Source: Comamonadaceae bacterium (GTDB taxonomy: Bacteria; Pseudomonadota; Gammaproteobacteria; Burkholderiales; Burkholderiaceae_C). Taken from it: 64,000 nt of DNA. Positions 35,931 through 46,079 of this stretch are shown one piece after another. Location: the NCBI GenBank assembly GCA_947476465.1, contig CANJQN010000016.1:1-64000 (forward strand). The letters run 5' to 3'. How positions within the stretch are numbered: position 1 is the first letter of the stretch; the number at the start of each line of letters is the position of its first letter. The notes under the pieces were generated by a model. The model made no database searches and was not told where the DNA came from. It saw only the letters and a list, made by a program, of their open reading frames with translations. The translations under genes and the position numbers were made by a program.

Positions 35931-36572
35931 ATGGAAGCCACCCGCATCATCGCCGTGCGCCACGGAGAGACGGACTGGAACGCGACCGCCCGCATCCAGG
36001 GCCAGCAGGACGTCTGCCTGAACGAGCGTGGCCACTGGCAGGCCCGGCAGGTCGCCCGCGCGCTGGCCGGCGAGCCATTGGCCGCGATCTACACCAGCGA
36101 CCTTCAGCGGGCGTGGGCCACGGCCGAGCCGCTCGCCCGCGCAGCCCGCCTGTCGCCGCTGCCCGATGCGGGCCTGCGCGAGCGCCACTTCGGCGACTTC
36201 GAGGGCCGCACCTTCCGCCAGATCGAACAGGAGTTGCCCGACGACGCCCGCGCCTGGCGCAGCCGTGTGCCTGAGTGGCGCCCGCCCCACGGCGGCGAAT
36301 CGCTGTTGCAACTGCGCGAGCGGGTCAACCAGACGGTGCACCGGATCGCGCAGCGGCATGCCGGCGAGGCGATTGTGATGGTGGCGCACGGTGGTGTGCT
36401 CGATGCGCTGTACCGCGTCGCCACCGGCCAGGTCGTCAACTCACCGCGCACCTGGGAGCTGCCCAACGGCGCCATCAACCGCCTGCTGTGGACACCCGGG
36501 GGCATCGCCGTGATCGGCTGGTGCGACACCCAGCATCTTGACAACGGATTCCTCGATGAAACCACCGCATGA
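35931..36572 (+). CDS. Histidine phosphatase (phosphoglycerate mutase-like) family protein
   Basis: 213 residues from ATG 35931. RHGETDWN with the phospho-accepting His11, then IYTSDLQRAWATAEPL, RERHFGDFEGRTF with the catalytic acid, and VMVAHGGVLDAL with the second His. Members include CobC-type phosphatases and broad-substrate acid phosphatases rather than true glycolytic mutases. The substrate is unknown. The following gene starts inside its last 17 bases, so they are translationally coupled. Confidence 0.9.
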   Translation: MEATRIIAVRHGETDWNATARIQGQQDVCLNERGHWQARQVARALAGEPLAAIYTSDLQRAWATAEPLARAARLSPLPDAGLRERHFGDFEGRTFRQIEQELPDDARAWRSRVPEWRPPHGGESLLQLRERVNQTVHRIAQRHAGEAIVMVAHGGVLDALYRVATGQVVNSPRTWELPNGAINRLLWTPGGIAVIGWCDTQHLDNGFLDETTA

Positions 36573-37743
36573 GCCGCTGAAAAAACTGGTGGGCCATCCG
36601 GTCTCGGCCATCGACACGCCGGCCCTGGTGCTCGACCTCGACGCGATGCAGCGCAACCTCGGGCGGATGGCCGAGTTCGCGCGCAAGCACGAGGTGCGCT
36701 GGCGCCCGCACGCCAAGATGCACAAGAGCGCGGCCATCGCCCGGCTGCAGATGCAGGCCGGCGCCTGCGGGGTCTGCGTGCAAAAGACCGCCGAGGCCGA
36801 GATCCTGGCCGCGGGCGGCGTGCACGACATCTACATCAGCAACCAGGTGGTGGCGCCAGCCAAGCTGGCGCGGGTCGCTGCGCTGGCCCACCTGCTCGCC
36901 GCCGAGCGCGGCCAACTGGCGATCGCCGTCGACAGCGGCGAGGGCGTCACCGGGCTGGCACAGGCCATGAACGCCGCAAGGGCCAGTGGCGCCACGCCGG
37001 CGGTGATCGCCGTGTTCGTGGAGATCGATGTCGGGCAGGGCCGCTGCGGCGTGGCGCCAGGCGCGATTGCCGTGGCCCTGGCGCACGAGGTGCGGCGTCA
37101 CGCTGCCCTGCGTCTGGCCGGGCTGCAGGCCTATCACGGCAAGGCCCAGCACCTGCGCTCGGCGCGCGAGCGCCGTGAAGCCATCGCCGGCGTAGTGCGC
37201 GACGTGCAGGCCACCCGCGCGCTGATGGAGGCACAGGGCCTGAAGGTTGAATGCGTCACCGGCGCCGGCACCGGCACCCTGGTGTGCGAGGCCGCCAGCG
37301 GCGCGTTCAACGAGCTGCAGGCCGGCTCCTTCCTGTTCATGGACGCCGACTACGCCGCCAATGAGCGCGACCCGGCGCAACCCAACTTCGAACACGCGCT
37401 GTTCGTCAAGTCGCAGGTCATGAGCGTCGCCGCCGACCACGCGGTGTGCGATGCCGGCCACAAAAGTCATGCCATCGACTCGGGCATGCCGCGCGTCCAC
37501 CTGCCCGAGGGCGCGCCACGCCTGGCCTTGACCTATCACAACGGCGGTGACGAGCACGGCATCCTGCGCGCCGCCGAGCCCGGTGGGCCGCTGCCCCGAC
37601 TGGGCGACACGGTGTGGCTGATCCCCGGCCACTGCGACCCGACCGTGAACCTTCACGACTTCATGGTCGGCGTGCGTGGCGGACTGGCGCACGGCCAGGT
37701 GGACCGGATCGTCCGCGTGGACGCGCGTGGTGCAGCCTCATGA
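36556..37743 (+). CDS. DSD1-type PLP enzyme (D-threonine aldolase / D-serine dehydratase-like)
   Basis: 395 residues from ATG 36556. Fold type III PLP enzyme: IDTPALVLDLDAMQRN and WRPHAKMHKS with Lys54 as the probable PLP lysine, then GAGTGTLVCEA. The C-terminal beta domain has NGGDEHG and GHCDPTVNLHD, whose His/Cys bind the metal in DSD1 enzymes. The reaction is probably elimination or retro-aldol cleavage of a D-hydroxy amino acid. It overlaps the phosphatase gene by 17 bases and its TGA overlaps the ATG of the glycosyltransferase. Confidence 0.88.
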   Translation: MKPPHEPLKKLVGHPVSAIDTPALVLDLDAMQRNLGRMAEFARKHEVRWRPHAKMHKSAAIARLQMQAGACGVCVQKTAEAEILAAGGVHDIYISNQVVAPAKLARVAALAHLLAAERGQLAIAVDSGEGVTGLAQAMNAARASGATPAVIAVFVEIDVGQGRCGVAPGAIAVALAHEVRRHAALRLAGLQAYHGKAQHLRSARERREAIAGVVRDVQATRALMEAQGLKVECVTGAGTGTLVCEAASGAFNELQAGSFLFMDADYAANERDPAQPNFEHALFVKSQVMSVAADHAVCDAGHKSHAIDSGMPRVHLPEGAPRLALTYHNGGDEHGILRAAEPGGPLPRLGDTVWLIPGHCDPTVNLHDFMVGVRGGLAHGQVDRIVRVDARGAAS

Positions 37744-38813
37744 CGACGACACGCCTTCTGACGGACCCTCCCGGCAAGCCCATGAACGAGCCAGATCTCC
37801 TTGACACGGATCCCGACGCATCCGCCGGCGTAACCGGCGTAACCGGCGCCACCGGCGCCAACCGGCAGCGGCCGCCGCGCGTGTCGGTCGTCGTTCCCTG
37901 CCACAACGAAGCGCGCAACCTCGAAGCCCTGCTGCCGCGCCTGGCGCAATGCCTGTCCGCTCTGGTCCCCGCGTGGGAGGTGGTGCTGGTCGACGATGGC
38001 AGCACCGACACCACCGCGCAGGTGCTGCGGGACTGGTCGGGCAAGCCTGGCTTTCGCATGGTCCAGCTCTCGCGAAACTTCGGCAAGGAAGCGGCGCTCA
38101 CCGCCGGCTTCGAGCACGCCCTGGGCGACGTGGTGGTCAGCATGGACGCCGACCTGCAGCATCCGCCCGAGTTGATCGAATCGATGCTGCGGTATTGGTC
38201 GCGCGGCGCCGACGTGGTCTACGCGGTGCGCGCCAGCCGCGAGGACGAAACCGCCCTCAAGCGGCTGGGCACCCGGCTGTTCTACCGCCTGGTCAATGGC
38301 TTCGAGCGCGTCCAGATTCCGCCGGGCGGTGGCGATTTCCGGCTGTTGGACCGCGCCGCCCTGGACGCGCTGCTGTCGCTGCCCGAGCGCAATCGCTTCA
38401 TGAAGGGCTTGTACGCCTGGGTCGGCTTCGACGCGGTGGCCCTGCCCTACATGCCCGACCCCCGGGCCCACGGCACAAGCCATTTCAGCCTGGGCCGTCT
38501 GTTGAGCCTGTTTCTCGACGGGTTGACCGCCTTCACCACCTGGCCGCTGCGCCTGGCCACCGGGATCGGCGTGGTCACGGCGCTCACCGCCATCGGCTAT
38601 GGCGCCTGGCGGATCGCCTCTTACCTGCTGTGGGGCAACGACGTGGACGGCTGGACCACCATCGTGGTGGGCGGCTCCCTGATGGCGGGGGTCCAGATGA
38701 TCCTGATCGGCATCATGGGCGAGTACATCGGCCGGATTTTCGAAGAGGTCAAGGGCCGGCCGGTGTACCTGGTCAAACACTTGCGGGGGCAGGGGCTGAC
38801 GCCCAAGGCATGA
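37740..38813 (+). CDS. Polyprenyl-phosphate glycosyltransferase family 2 (DPM/ArnC/FlmF2-like)
   Basis: 357 residues from ATG 37740, 4-bp overlap with the previous stop; ATG 37782 is an alternative. GT-A domain: VSVVVPCHNEARNLEALLP, VLVDDGSTDTT, MDADLQHPPELI. Two C-terminal membrane segments (TGIGVVTALTAIGYGAWRI and SLMAGVQMILIGIMGEYIG) as in undecaprenyl-phosphate sugar transferases. With the ArnT-like and YdjC-like genes following, it probably loads a sugar on undecaprenyl phosphate for lipid A decoration. A 9-bp tandem repeat lies in its N-terminal extension. Confidence 0.9.
   Translation: MTTTRLLTDPPGKPMNEPDLLDTDPDASAGVTGVTGATGANRQRPPRVSVVVPCHNEARNLEALLPRLAQCLSALVPAWEVVLVDDGSTDTTAQVLRDWSGKPGFRMVQLSRNFGKEAALTAGFEHALGDVVVSMDADLQHPPELIESMLRYWSRGADVVYAVRASREDETALKRLGTRLFYRLVNGFERVQIPPGGGDFRLLDRAALDALLSLPERNRFMKGLYAWVGFDAVALPYMPDPRAHGTSHFSLGRLLSLFLDGLTAFTTWPLRLATGIGVVTALTAIGYGAWRIASYLLWGNDVDGWTTIVVGGSLMAGVQMILIGIMGEYIGRIFEEVKGRPVYLVKHLRGQGLTPKA
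37825..37860 (+). repeat. 9-bp tandem repeat, four units, in the glycosyltransferase N-terminus
   Basis: CCGGCG followed by TAA, TAA, CCA, CCA in turn, encoding GVTGVTGATGAN. The unit is a multiple of 3, so changes in copy number alter protein length but not frame. Confidence 0.8.
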
Positions 38814-38862
38814 GCGCAGCGCCGAGCCGGATCAAGCGAGCTCGCAGCCGCGGCGAGGCGGC

Positions 38863-40410
38863 ATGACCACGCCCGGCGCAAGCCGCAGCGGCGGCGCCTG
38901 GCTGGCGGCGGCCCTGGCATGGCTGGCGGCAAGCGCCTGGATCCGGCCGCTGATGCTGCCCGACGAAGGGCGCTATGTCGGTGTGGCCTGGGAGATGCTG
39001 CGCTCGGGCGACTGGCTCACGCCCACGCTCAACGGCATGCCCTACTTCCACAAGCCGCCGCTGTTCTACTGGATCACCGCCAGCGGCCTGGCGGTGGCGG
39101 GCCGCGTCGAATGGGCCGCGCGGCTGGCGCCCTGGCTGGGCGCGGCGGCCATGGTGGTGGCCCTGTTTCTTTTCACGCGGCGCTGGGCCGGCAAACGCGA
39201 AGCCCTGCGCAACCTGCTGGTGTTGGCAACGCTGCCAATCGCCTTCGTGGCAGCGCAGTTCGCCAACCTGGACATGCTGGTGGCCGGCTGCATCTCGGCG
39301 ACCGTACCGTGCCTGGCGCATGCGGCGCTGACGGCGGCCGGGCCCTCGCAACGGCTGGCCCTGTGGGGTGGCTACGTCGGCGCCGCGTTAGGCCTGCTGG
39401 CCAAAGGCCTGATCGGCGTCGTGCTGCCAGGAATGATCGTCGTGCTGTGGTTGCTGGTGTGTGGCCGGCCACGACGCATCCTGTCGCTGATCTCCCTACC
39501 TGGGCTGCTGCTGTTCGCGGCCGTCGGCGCGCCCTGGTTCGTGCTGATGGAGGCGCGCCATCCCGGCTTCCTGCACTACTTCTTCGTGGTCCACCACTTC
39601 AGCCGCTTCACCCAGACCGGCTTCAACAACCCGGAACCCTTCTGGTTCTATCCCGTGGTGCTGGCGCTGCTGGCGCTGCCCTGGACACTGTGGTTGCTGC
39701 GCCGCCCGGCACCCTCGCCGGCGCTGCCCAACGACGCAACCACCCTGGACCGCCTGATGTGGGTCTGGCTGGCGGTGGTGGTCGGCTTTTTCTCCTTGCC
39801 CGCGTCCAAACTGGTGGGCTACATCCTGCCGGCGTTGCCGCCCCTGGCCTGGCTGATCGCCCGACGCATGCCCGCGGCCTTGACGACGACCCCGAGGCGG
39901 CTGGCCATCGCCAGCGCGGTGCTGGGGTCGGCGGCGGCTGTCGCCACAATCCTGTTCGCGACCTTCGGGCCGCACCGCTCCGCGCGCGGCCTGGGTCAGG
40001 CCATGGCCGCCGCGCCGCCCGTCGATGCGGTCCTGATGATCGAGGGGTATGACTTCGACCTGCCGTTCTATGCCGGCCTGCGCGGCCCGGTGTGGGTGGC
40101 CGATCAGTGGGACGACCCCGCCATCCGCCGGGAAGACAGCTGGCGCAAGGAGCTGCTGGAGGCCGCCGACTTCGCGCCCGCCCTGCGCGATCGGCTTCTT
40201 CCGCTGACCCTGCTGGCATCGCGCGATTGTCCAGGCGCGCGCACCTGGGTGGTGGCGCCGGCGGATGCCCCGGACTACTACCCGGAGTTGCTGGACGGCG
40301 CCACGGCGGTGCCCACGTCGCGTGAGCGCAGTGCCTTCCTGGTCACCGGCTGGAGTCCACCGGGCCGTTGCCCCGGAAAGCCCAGCGCGACCCCAGCAGG
40401 TAGGTCATGA
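38863..40410 (+). CDS. ArnT-like glycosyltransferase (PMT family)
   Basis: 515 residues, about 11 membrane segments. The conserved N-terminal PMT/ArnT motif LPDEGRYVGVAWEMLRSGDW (Asp/Glu in the first periplasmic loop) and FHKPPLFYW are present; a soluble C-terminal domain follows (VWVADQWDDPAIR). These enzymes transfer a sugar from undecaprenyl phosphate to lipid A phosphates in the periplasmic leaflet. Its 3' end overlaps the opposite-strand GtrA-like gene by 68 bases. Confidence 0.88.
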   Translation: MTTPGASRSGGAWLAAALAWLAASAWIRPLMLPDEGRYVGVAWEMLRSGDWLTPTLNGMPYFHKPPLFYWITASGLAVAGRVEWAARLAPWLGAAAMVVALFLFTRRWAGKREALRNLLVLATLPIAFVAAQFANLDMLVAGCISATVPCLAHAALTAAGPSQRLALWGGYVGAALGLLAKGLIGVVLPGMIVVLWLLVCGRPRRILSLISLPGLLLFAAVGAPWFVLMEARHPGFLHYFFVVHHFSRFTQTGFNNPEPFWFYPVVLALLALPWTLWLLRRPAPSPALPNDATTLDRLMWVWLAVVVGFFSLPASKLVGYILPALPPLAWLIARRMPAALTTTPRRLAIASAVLGSAAAVATILFATFGPHRSARGLGQAMAAAPPVDAVLMIEGYDFDLPFYAGLRGPVWVADQWDDPAIRREDSWRKELLEAADFAPALRDRLLPLTLLASRDCPGARTWVVAPADAPDYYPELLDGATAVPTSRERSAFLVTGWSPPGRCPGKPSATPAGRS

Positions 40411-40750
40411 CCGCCACCCCGAGCAGCACCGCCGCCAGCAGGATGTCGTACCGCCAGCCCGACAGGTGCAGCGCCAGCGCGTACGCCGACTGGTTGATCG
40501 CAAAGCCCAGCAGCGACAGGGTGAAAAAGCGCCGCGCGGCCCGCACCAGCGGCGCCTGCCGGTCGCGGAACGTCAGCCTCCATTGCCCGAGGAAGGACAC
40601 CACGAATGCCACGAGCCAGCCCAGCACGTTGGCACGCAGCGGCGCCAGGCGCCAGCCTTCGACCAGCGCCATCACCACGCCCAGATGCACTGCCGCCGCC
40701 GCCGAGCCGACCACGATGAAGCTGCCCGCGCGAATCAGGCGGCGCTTCAT
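40343..40750 (-). CDS. GtrA-like membrane protein (candidate sugar-lipid flippase)
   Basis: 135 residues from ATG 40750. Four predicted membrane helices: FIVVGSAAAAVHLGVVMALV, VLGWLVAFVVSFLGQW, FTLSLLGFAINQSAYALAL and LLAAVLLGVAVMTYLLG. Motif WRLTFR between helices 2 and 3 is characteristic of GtrA (PF04138). GtrA proteins flip undecaprenyl-phosphate sugars. It is the only minus-strand gene of the set, convergent with the ArnT-like gene and divergent from the YdjC-like gene (15 bases between starts). Confidence 0.85.
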   Translation of the reverse strand: MKRRLIRAGSFIVVGSAAAAVHLGVVMALVEGWRLAPLRANVLGWLVAFVVSFLGQWRLTFRDRQAPLVRAARRFFTLSLLGFAINQSAYALALHLSGWRYDILLAAVLLGVAVMTYLLGSRWAFRGNGPVDSSR

Positions 40751-40765
40751 GCGAAGCGCCCCGCC

Positions 40766-41593
40766 ATGACGCGGCGAATCGTCCTGTGCATCGACGACTT
40801 CGCACTGAGCACCGGCATCAACACCGCGGCGCTGGCGCTGGCACACGCCGGCCGGCTGGGCGCCATCAGCTGCATGGTGGGCGCACCGGCGTGGGCGCAA
40901 GGTGCGCCACTGCTGCGCCGGCTGGATGGAACGTCGATCGACATTGGATTGCACCTTGATTTCACCGAAGCGCCGCTACAGGCGGAGCTCGGCCGCCCAT
41001 TAGGCCAGCTGATTTCCATGGCCTACCTGCGCCGGCTGCCGCGTGTGCGGATCCGCCGCGAAATCGACGCCCAGCTCGACGCCTTCGAAGCCGGCCTGGG
41101 CCGCCCGCCCGACCATGTCGACGGCCACCAGCACGTGCACCAGTTGCCCGTGGTGCGCGAGATGCTGCTGGCCGCGCTGCGCGAGCGCGGCCTGCGCTGC
41201 TGGGTGCGCGGCACGGACCGGGCGCCAGGAGAACACGGCTTCAAGCCCTGGCTGATCCACCAGCTGGGCGGGCCGCGCCTGCGTCGTCTGGCCGCGCGCG
41301 ACCACCTGACCGTGAGTCCGCGGCTGCTGGGCGTGTACGACTTCACCGGCGGCGCCGGCCGCTACCGCGAGCTGCTGTCGGCCTGGCTGTCCAGCGCGCG
41401 CGATGGCGACGTGCTGATGTGCCATGCGAGCAGCGAGAGACCGGCAGGCGCGACGTCGGACCCGATCGCACAGGCGCGCTGGGCCGAGTACCAGGTCCTC
41501 AGCGGCGAGGCCTTCCCGGCTCTGCTGGGGCGGCATGGCTGCGAAATCACTCCTTTGAAGCGGGCACTGGAGCCGGCCGGCCTGGCGTCCTGA
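40766..41593 (+). CDS. ChbG/HpnK (YdjC-like) carbohydrate deacetylase
   Basis: 275 residues from ATG 40766. Metal-site residues: [12 protein letters not shown] (Asp), LHLDFTEAP (His) and [11 protein letters not shown] (His-x-x-His), then [10 protein letters not shown] near the end. This family deacetylates amino sugars; NaxD of Francisella and LgmC of Bordetella act on the lipid-linked sugar in lipid A modification. In context it probably removes an acetyl group from the undecaprenyl-phosphate sugar. Confidence 0.88.
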   Translation: MTRRIVLCIDDFALSTGINTAALALAHAGRLGAISCMVGAPAWAQGAPLLRRLDGTSIDIGLHLDFTEAPLQAELGRPLGQLISMAYLRRLPRVRIRREIDAQLDAFEAGLGRPPDHVDGHQHVHQLPVVREMLLAALRERGLRCWVRGTDRAPGEHGFKPWLIHQLGGPRLRRLAARDHLTVSPRLLGVYDFTGGAGRYRELLSAWLSSARDGDVLMCHASSERPAGATSDPIAQARWAEYQVLSGEAFPALLGRHGCEITPLKRALEPAGLAS

Positions 41594-41601
41594 GGACCTG
41601 T

Positions 41602-42309
<708 letters not shown>

Positions 42310-42420
42310 GGTGGGCGTCGGCGTCTCAGCGTCCCACGAAACTGCGCATCACCCGCGATACGTGAGTGGAGATGACCCTTTCAGCGGCCACCGCGGAACC
42401 GGCTTTGCCGGGCCGCGGGT

Positions 42421-42445
42421 GGCGCCCCCTTGAGGGGGAGGCGCC
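42421..42445. repeat. GC-rich hairpin, dispersed-repeat-like
   Basis: GGCGCCCCC then TTGA then GGGGGAGGCGCC forms a near-perfect hairpin within a GC-rich block. This resembles a short dispersed element I recall from many Comamonadaceae intergenic regions. It lies between the permease and the ATPase gene of one transporter, on their strand, so it may attenuate transcription into the ATPase gene. Confidence 0.55.
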
Positions 42446-42468
42446 GAAGGCGCATCGGGGGTGGGTAT

Positions 42469-43686
42469 TCATATGCGGATGGCCTGTGCCGGGTCCATCC
42501 GGGCGGCGCGGCGGGCCGGGGCGATGGCCGCCAGCACGCCGCACCCGGTGGCGATCAGCGCGACCTGCAGGCCGGCGCCCGGCGACAGTGTGATGGCAAA
42601 CAGCGGCAGGCCGTCCGAGCCGCGCACGAAGTGGGTGAACAGCCAGATCATGGCCACCGCCAGCCCCAGCCCCAGCGCCGAGCCGGCCGCGCCCACCACG
42701 GCACCTTGCACCAGGAACAGCCGCAACACCTGCCCGCGGGTGGCGCCCATTGCCCGCAGGATGCCGATTTCGCGGCCCTTTTGCACCACCGACACCACCA
42801 GCACGCTGGCAATGCCCAGCACCACCACCACCAGCACCACGGCGCGGATCAGGCCGGTGCTGACCGATTGCGCGTTGAGCGCCGAGACCAGCTGGGCGTT
42901 GCTCTCCTGCCAGCTCTCGATCTTGTAGGGAAGCTGGCGGCGCAGATCCTCGGCCAACCCCTGCGCCGCCCAGACGTCCTTGAGGCTCAGGTCCAGCCCG
43001 GTGGCCCCGCCCGGCAGCCCCAGCAGGTTCTGCGCGCTGCGCAGCGGCAGGTAGACGCTGCGGCGGTTCAGCTCGCGCGCGCCGAGGTCGACCAGGGCGG
43101 TCACGCGCACAGCATCGGACAAGCCAGCGGTCTGCAGCGTGAGGCGATCGCCCACCCGCAGGCCGAGGTCTTGCGCCAGTTCGCGCCCGACAATCGCCTC
43201 GCCAGGCTCCAGGCGCGCCTGGCCGGCCACCACCTTGGAACGCAAGCCGATCACGCGGTCGGCCCGGTCCAGGTCGACACCGAGCAGGGACACCGCCTGG
43301 CTGGCTTCGCCGCGCAAGGCCAGGCCGCCACCAGAGACCTGCGGCGAGACGGCGGCGACGGCCGCGTTCGCTTCGAGCAGCGGCACCAGCGCCTGCCAGT
43401 TGGCCACCGAGCGCAGGCGCTGCGCACGTGGCTGCGCCTGTGTCATGCCGACGGTGCCGGACGGCAGGCTGGCCGGGGGCGCGACCACTTCTTCTGGCGC
43501 GCGCACCGTGACATGCGGCTGGGCGCCCAGCGTCTTGGCCAGGGTGCTGCCCTGCAAGCCGGAGACCAGAGCCGAGATGTAGGCGACGACCGCCACGCCA
43601 GCGGCCACGCCGACGATGATCAGCAGGGTCTGCATGCGGCCTTCGCGCAGGAAGCGCAGGGCCACGCGCAGCTCAAAGCCGAGCAT
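42469..43686 (-). CDS. ABC transporter permease (MacB/FtsX-like)
   Basis: 405 residues. One N-terminal membrane helix (MQTLLIIVGVAAGVAVVAYISALV), a large periplasmic domain (about 45-270) and three C-terminal helices (AVVLVVVVLGIASVLVVSVV, GAVVGAAGSALGLGLAVAMIW, QVALIATGCGVLAAIAPA). The GREIGILRAMGATRGQV motif is the coupling helix region typical of FtsX/MacB permeases. It begins immediately after the adaptor stop. Confidence 0.93.
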   Translation of the reverse strand: MLGFELRVALRFLREGRMQTLLIIVGVAAGVAVVAYISALVSGLQGSTLAKTLGAQPHVTVRAPEEVVAPPASLPSGTVGMTQAQPRAQRLRSVANWQALVPLLEANAAVAAVSPQVSGGGLALRGEASQAVSLLGVDLDRADRVIGLRSKVVAGQARLEPGEAIVGRELAQDLGLRVGDRLTLQTAGLSDAVRVTALVDLGARELNRRSVYLPLRSAQNLLGLPGGATGLDLSLKDVWAAQGLAEDLRRQLPYKIESWQESNAQLVSALNAQSVSTGLIRAVVLVVVVLGIASVLVVSVVQKGREIGILRAMGATRGQVLRLFLVQGAVVGAAGSALGLGLAVAMIWLFTHFVRGSDGLPLFAITLSPGAGLQVALIATGCGVLAAIAPARRAARMDPAQAIRI

Positions 43687-44988
43687 TCAGCGCCCCATGG
43701 CGTTGGTGAGCGCGGAGGCGGCGCTGTCGGCCGTGCCGCCCACCCCGGCCGCCCCCGGCTTCCAGGGCACGACACGCGGACGCACCCGTTGGCCAGCCTG
43801 CAACTCGCGCTCGAGCAGCACCTGCATGCCGGGCTCCAGCCCCTGTGTGACCTCGGCCGCATCCAGCGTGCGCAAGCCGAGTTGAAGCTCGCGCGCCCGC
43901 GCCCTGCCGCCCTCGGCCACGAGCACGGAAGCCGCACCGCGCAGCGCCGCCAGCGGGATCACCAGGGCGGCGTCACGGCGGCCAGTCTCGACCTCGATCG
44001 ATACGGTGAGGTCTTCGCGCAGAAAGGCCGGCGGCGCACCCTCCAGCGCGAACTTGACCTCGACCGCGCCGCGCTGCGAATCGACAGCCGGCGCCAGCGA
44101 CAGCACGCGGGCCGCGAAACGCTGGCCCGGGAAGGCGTCGGCGACGACGCCGGCGCTCTGGCCGACCCTCAACTGCTCCAGAAAGCGCTCGTCGACCAGC
44201 GCCACCAGCTGGGTGGGGCCGGCCAGGGCCAGCGACAGCAGTGCACGCCCCGGCTGGACAATCTGGCCCGGCTCGACGGTGCGGGTGAGCACCCGTGCAT
44301 CGGCCGGCGCGTTGATGCGGGTCTGCGCCAGCCGCGCCTGCGCGGCTTGGGTGGCGGCGCGCGCCAGCTGGAGCTGCGCCTGCGCCTGGGCGACGTCGCT
44401 GCCGGTGTCGAGCAGTGCGCCGGCCTGGGCCGAGGAGGCGTCACGCTGCGCGAGGGCGACATCGACCACGCGGCGCGCGTCGTCCAGGCGCGAGGCGCTG
44501 ACGAAACCCTGGGCCACCAGTTGTTCGGCGCGCACCAGCTCAGCGCGCGCGTTGCGCAGTTGCGCGTCCGCCTGGGCGACCGCAGCGCTGGCGGCTTGCC
44601 GGCCGGAGCCGCGCAGGCCGGCAAGCCGGGCGACGGCCTGGCGTTCGCCGGCCAGGGCCTGCCCGAGGGCGGCGCGCAGTTCGTCCTCTTCGAGCTGCAC
44701 CAGTGTCTGACCGGCCTGCACGGCCTGGCCTTCGCGCACCAGCACACGGCCCACCCGGCCGGTGACGGTGGCGCCGACGTCAACCCGGGACAAGGTCGCC
44801 ACACGGGCCGAGAACTGAAGGGTGCGCACCAGCGGCGCGCGCTGCACCTGCACGGCCTCGGTGGTGGCGGGGCGCAGCCACATTGCGGCAACGCCAAGCG
44901 CCAGGAGCACGAGCACCGCCAGCCCGACGAACCAGGGCCAGCGGCGGCGCCCTTCGGCCGCGGGGGGTTCGGGCGCGGCCGCACTCAT
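43687..44988 (-). CDS. HlyD/RND-type periplasmic adaptor subunit
   Basis: 433 residues. Single N-terminal membrane anchor ([21 protein letters not shown]), then a biotinyl-lipoyl half ([21 protein letters not shown]), a long alpha-hairpin with Ala/Gln/Arg repeats (about 120-250), the second lipoyl half ([21 protein letters not shown]) and beta-barrel. Works with the permease and ATPase as a tripartite MacA-like exporter. Its ATG overlaps the ruvB TGA by 4 bases, so its translation is tied to ruvB. Confidence 0.93.
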   Translation of the reverse strand: MSAAAPEPPAAEGRRRWPWFVGLAVLVLLALGVAAMWLRPATTEAVQVQRAPLVRTLQFSARVATLSRVDVGATVTGRVGRVLVREGQAVQAGQTLVQLEEDELRAALGQALAGERQAVARLAGLRGSGRQAASAAVAQADAQLRNARAELVRAEQLVAQGFVSASRLDDARRVVDVALAQRDASSAQAGALLDTGSDVAQAQAQLQLARAATQAAQARLAQTRINAPADARVLTRTVEPGQIVQPGRALLSLALAGPTQLVALVDERFLEQLRVGQSAGVVADAFPGQRFAARVLSLAPAVDSQRGAVEVKFALEGAPPAFLREDLTVSIEVETGRRDAALVIPLAALRGAASVLVAEGGRARARELQLGLRTLDAAEVTQGLEPGMQVLLERELQAGQRVRPRVVPWKPGAAGVGGTADSAASALTNAMGR

Positions 44989-46055
44989 GGGCCGGTGCCG
45001 CCCTCGGCAAACAACCCGCCGCTGGCCTGCGGCGGTGTCACACCCAGGTGGCGGAAGGCGGCCAGCGTGGCGATGCGCCCGCGCGGCGTGCGTTGCAGGT
45101 AGCCCTGTTGAATCAGGTAGGGCTCGATCACGTCCTCGATGGTGCCGGACTCCTCGCCGATGCTGGCGGCGATGTTTTCCAGGCCGACCGGGCCGCCGTC
45201 AAAGCGGTGGATGACGGCTTCGAGCAGCTTGCGGTCCATCAGGTCGAAGCCCTTTGGGTCGACATCAAGCATGGCCAGGGCCTTTTGCGCAATGGCCTGG
45301 CTGATGCGGCCGTCGGCCTTGACCTCAGCGTAGTCGCGCACGCGCCGCAGCAGGCGGTTGGCGATGCGGGGCGTGCCGCGCGAGCGCCGCGCGATCTCGG
45401 ACGCGCCGCCAGCATCCAGTGGCGCGCCGAGCAACTGCGCGCTGCGGGTGACGATGAGCGTGAGCTCTTCGGGCGTGTAGAACTCCAGCCGCGCCACGAT
45501 GCCGAAGCGGTCTCGCAGCGGGTTGGTGAGCATGCCGGCGCGCGTGGTGGCGCCCACCAGGGTGAACGGCTGCAGGTCGAGCTTGATCGAGCGGGCGGCC
45601 GGGCCTTCGCCGATCATGATGTCAATCTGGTAGTCCTCCAGCGCGGGGTAGAGGATTTCTTCGACCACCGGCGACAGGCGGTGGATCTCGTCGATGAACA
45701 GGACGTCGTTGCGCTCGAGGTTGGTGAGCAGCGCCGCGAGGTCCTTGGGCTTTTCCAGCACCGGGCCCGAGGTCTGGCGCAGGTTCACGCCCAGCTCGTG
45801 GGCAATGATGTGCGACAGCGTGGTCTTGCCCAGGCCGGGCGGGCCGAACAGAAGCACATGGTCGAGCGCCTCGCCGCGCTTGGCGGCGGCGCCGATGAAG
45901 ATCTCGAGCTGCTCGCGGATCTTGGCCTGGCCGACGTACTCGCGCAGCAGCTTGGGCCGCAACGCGCGCTCGACGGCCTCCTCGGCCGGCGAGGCCGGGG
46001 CGGCGGACACCACGCGGCGTGGCGGGGGGGCGAAATCGTCGGTCTGGATGCTCAT
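44985..46055 (-). CDS. ruvB: Holliday junction branch migration ATPase RuvB
   Basis: 356 residues. Walker [16 protein letters not shown], Walker [17 protein letters not shown], sensor region [20 protein letters not shown] and the C-terminal winged helix with [17 protein letters not shown]. Motor of the RuvABC complex. Unusually it is not adjacent to ruvA: a protease gene lies between them on the same strand. The 3' end overlaps the exporter adaptor by 4 bases. Confidence 0.98.
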   Translation of the reverse strand: MSIQTDDFAPPPRRVVSAAPASPAEEAVERALRPKLLREYVGQAKIREQLEIFIGAAAKRGEALDHVLLFGPPGLGKTTLSHIIAHELGVNLRQTSGPVLEKPKDLAALLTNLERNDVLFIDEIHRLSPVVEEILYPALEDYQIDIMIGEGPAARSIKLDLQPFTLVGATTRAGMLTNPLRDRFGIVARLEFYTPEELTLIVTRSAQLLGAPLDAGGASEIARRSRGTPRIANRLLRRVRDYAEVKADGRISQAIAQKALAMLDVDPKGFDLMDRKLLEAVIHRFDGGPVGLENIAASIGEESGTIEDVIEPYLIQQGYLQRTPRGRIATLAAFRHLGVTPPQASGGLFAEGGTGP

Positions 46056-46079
46056 ATGGGTCTGGGGCCTGTTGACGCC

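Noticed and set aside
42430..45102. 890-codon plus-strand frame across the exporter genes
   Set aside because: Antisense to well-supported permease and adaptor genes; very low-complexity product.
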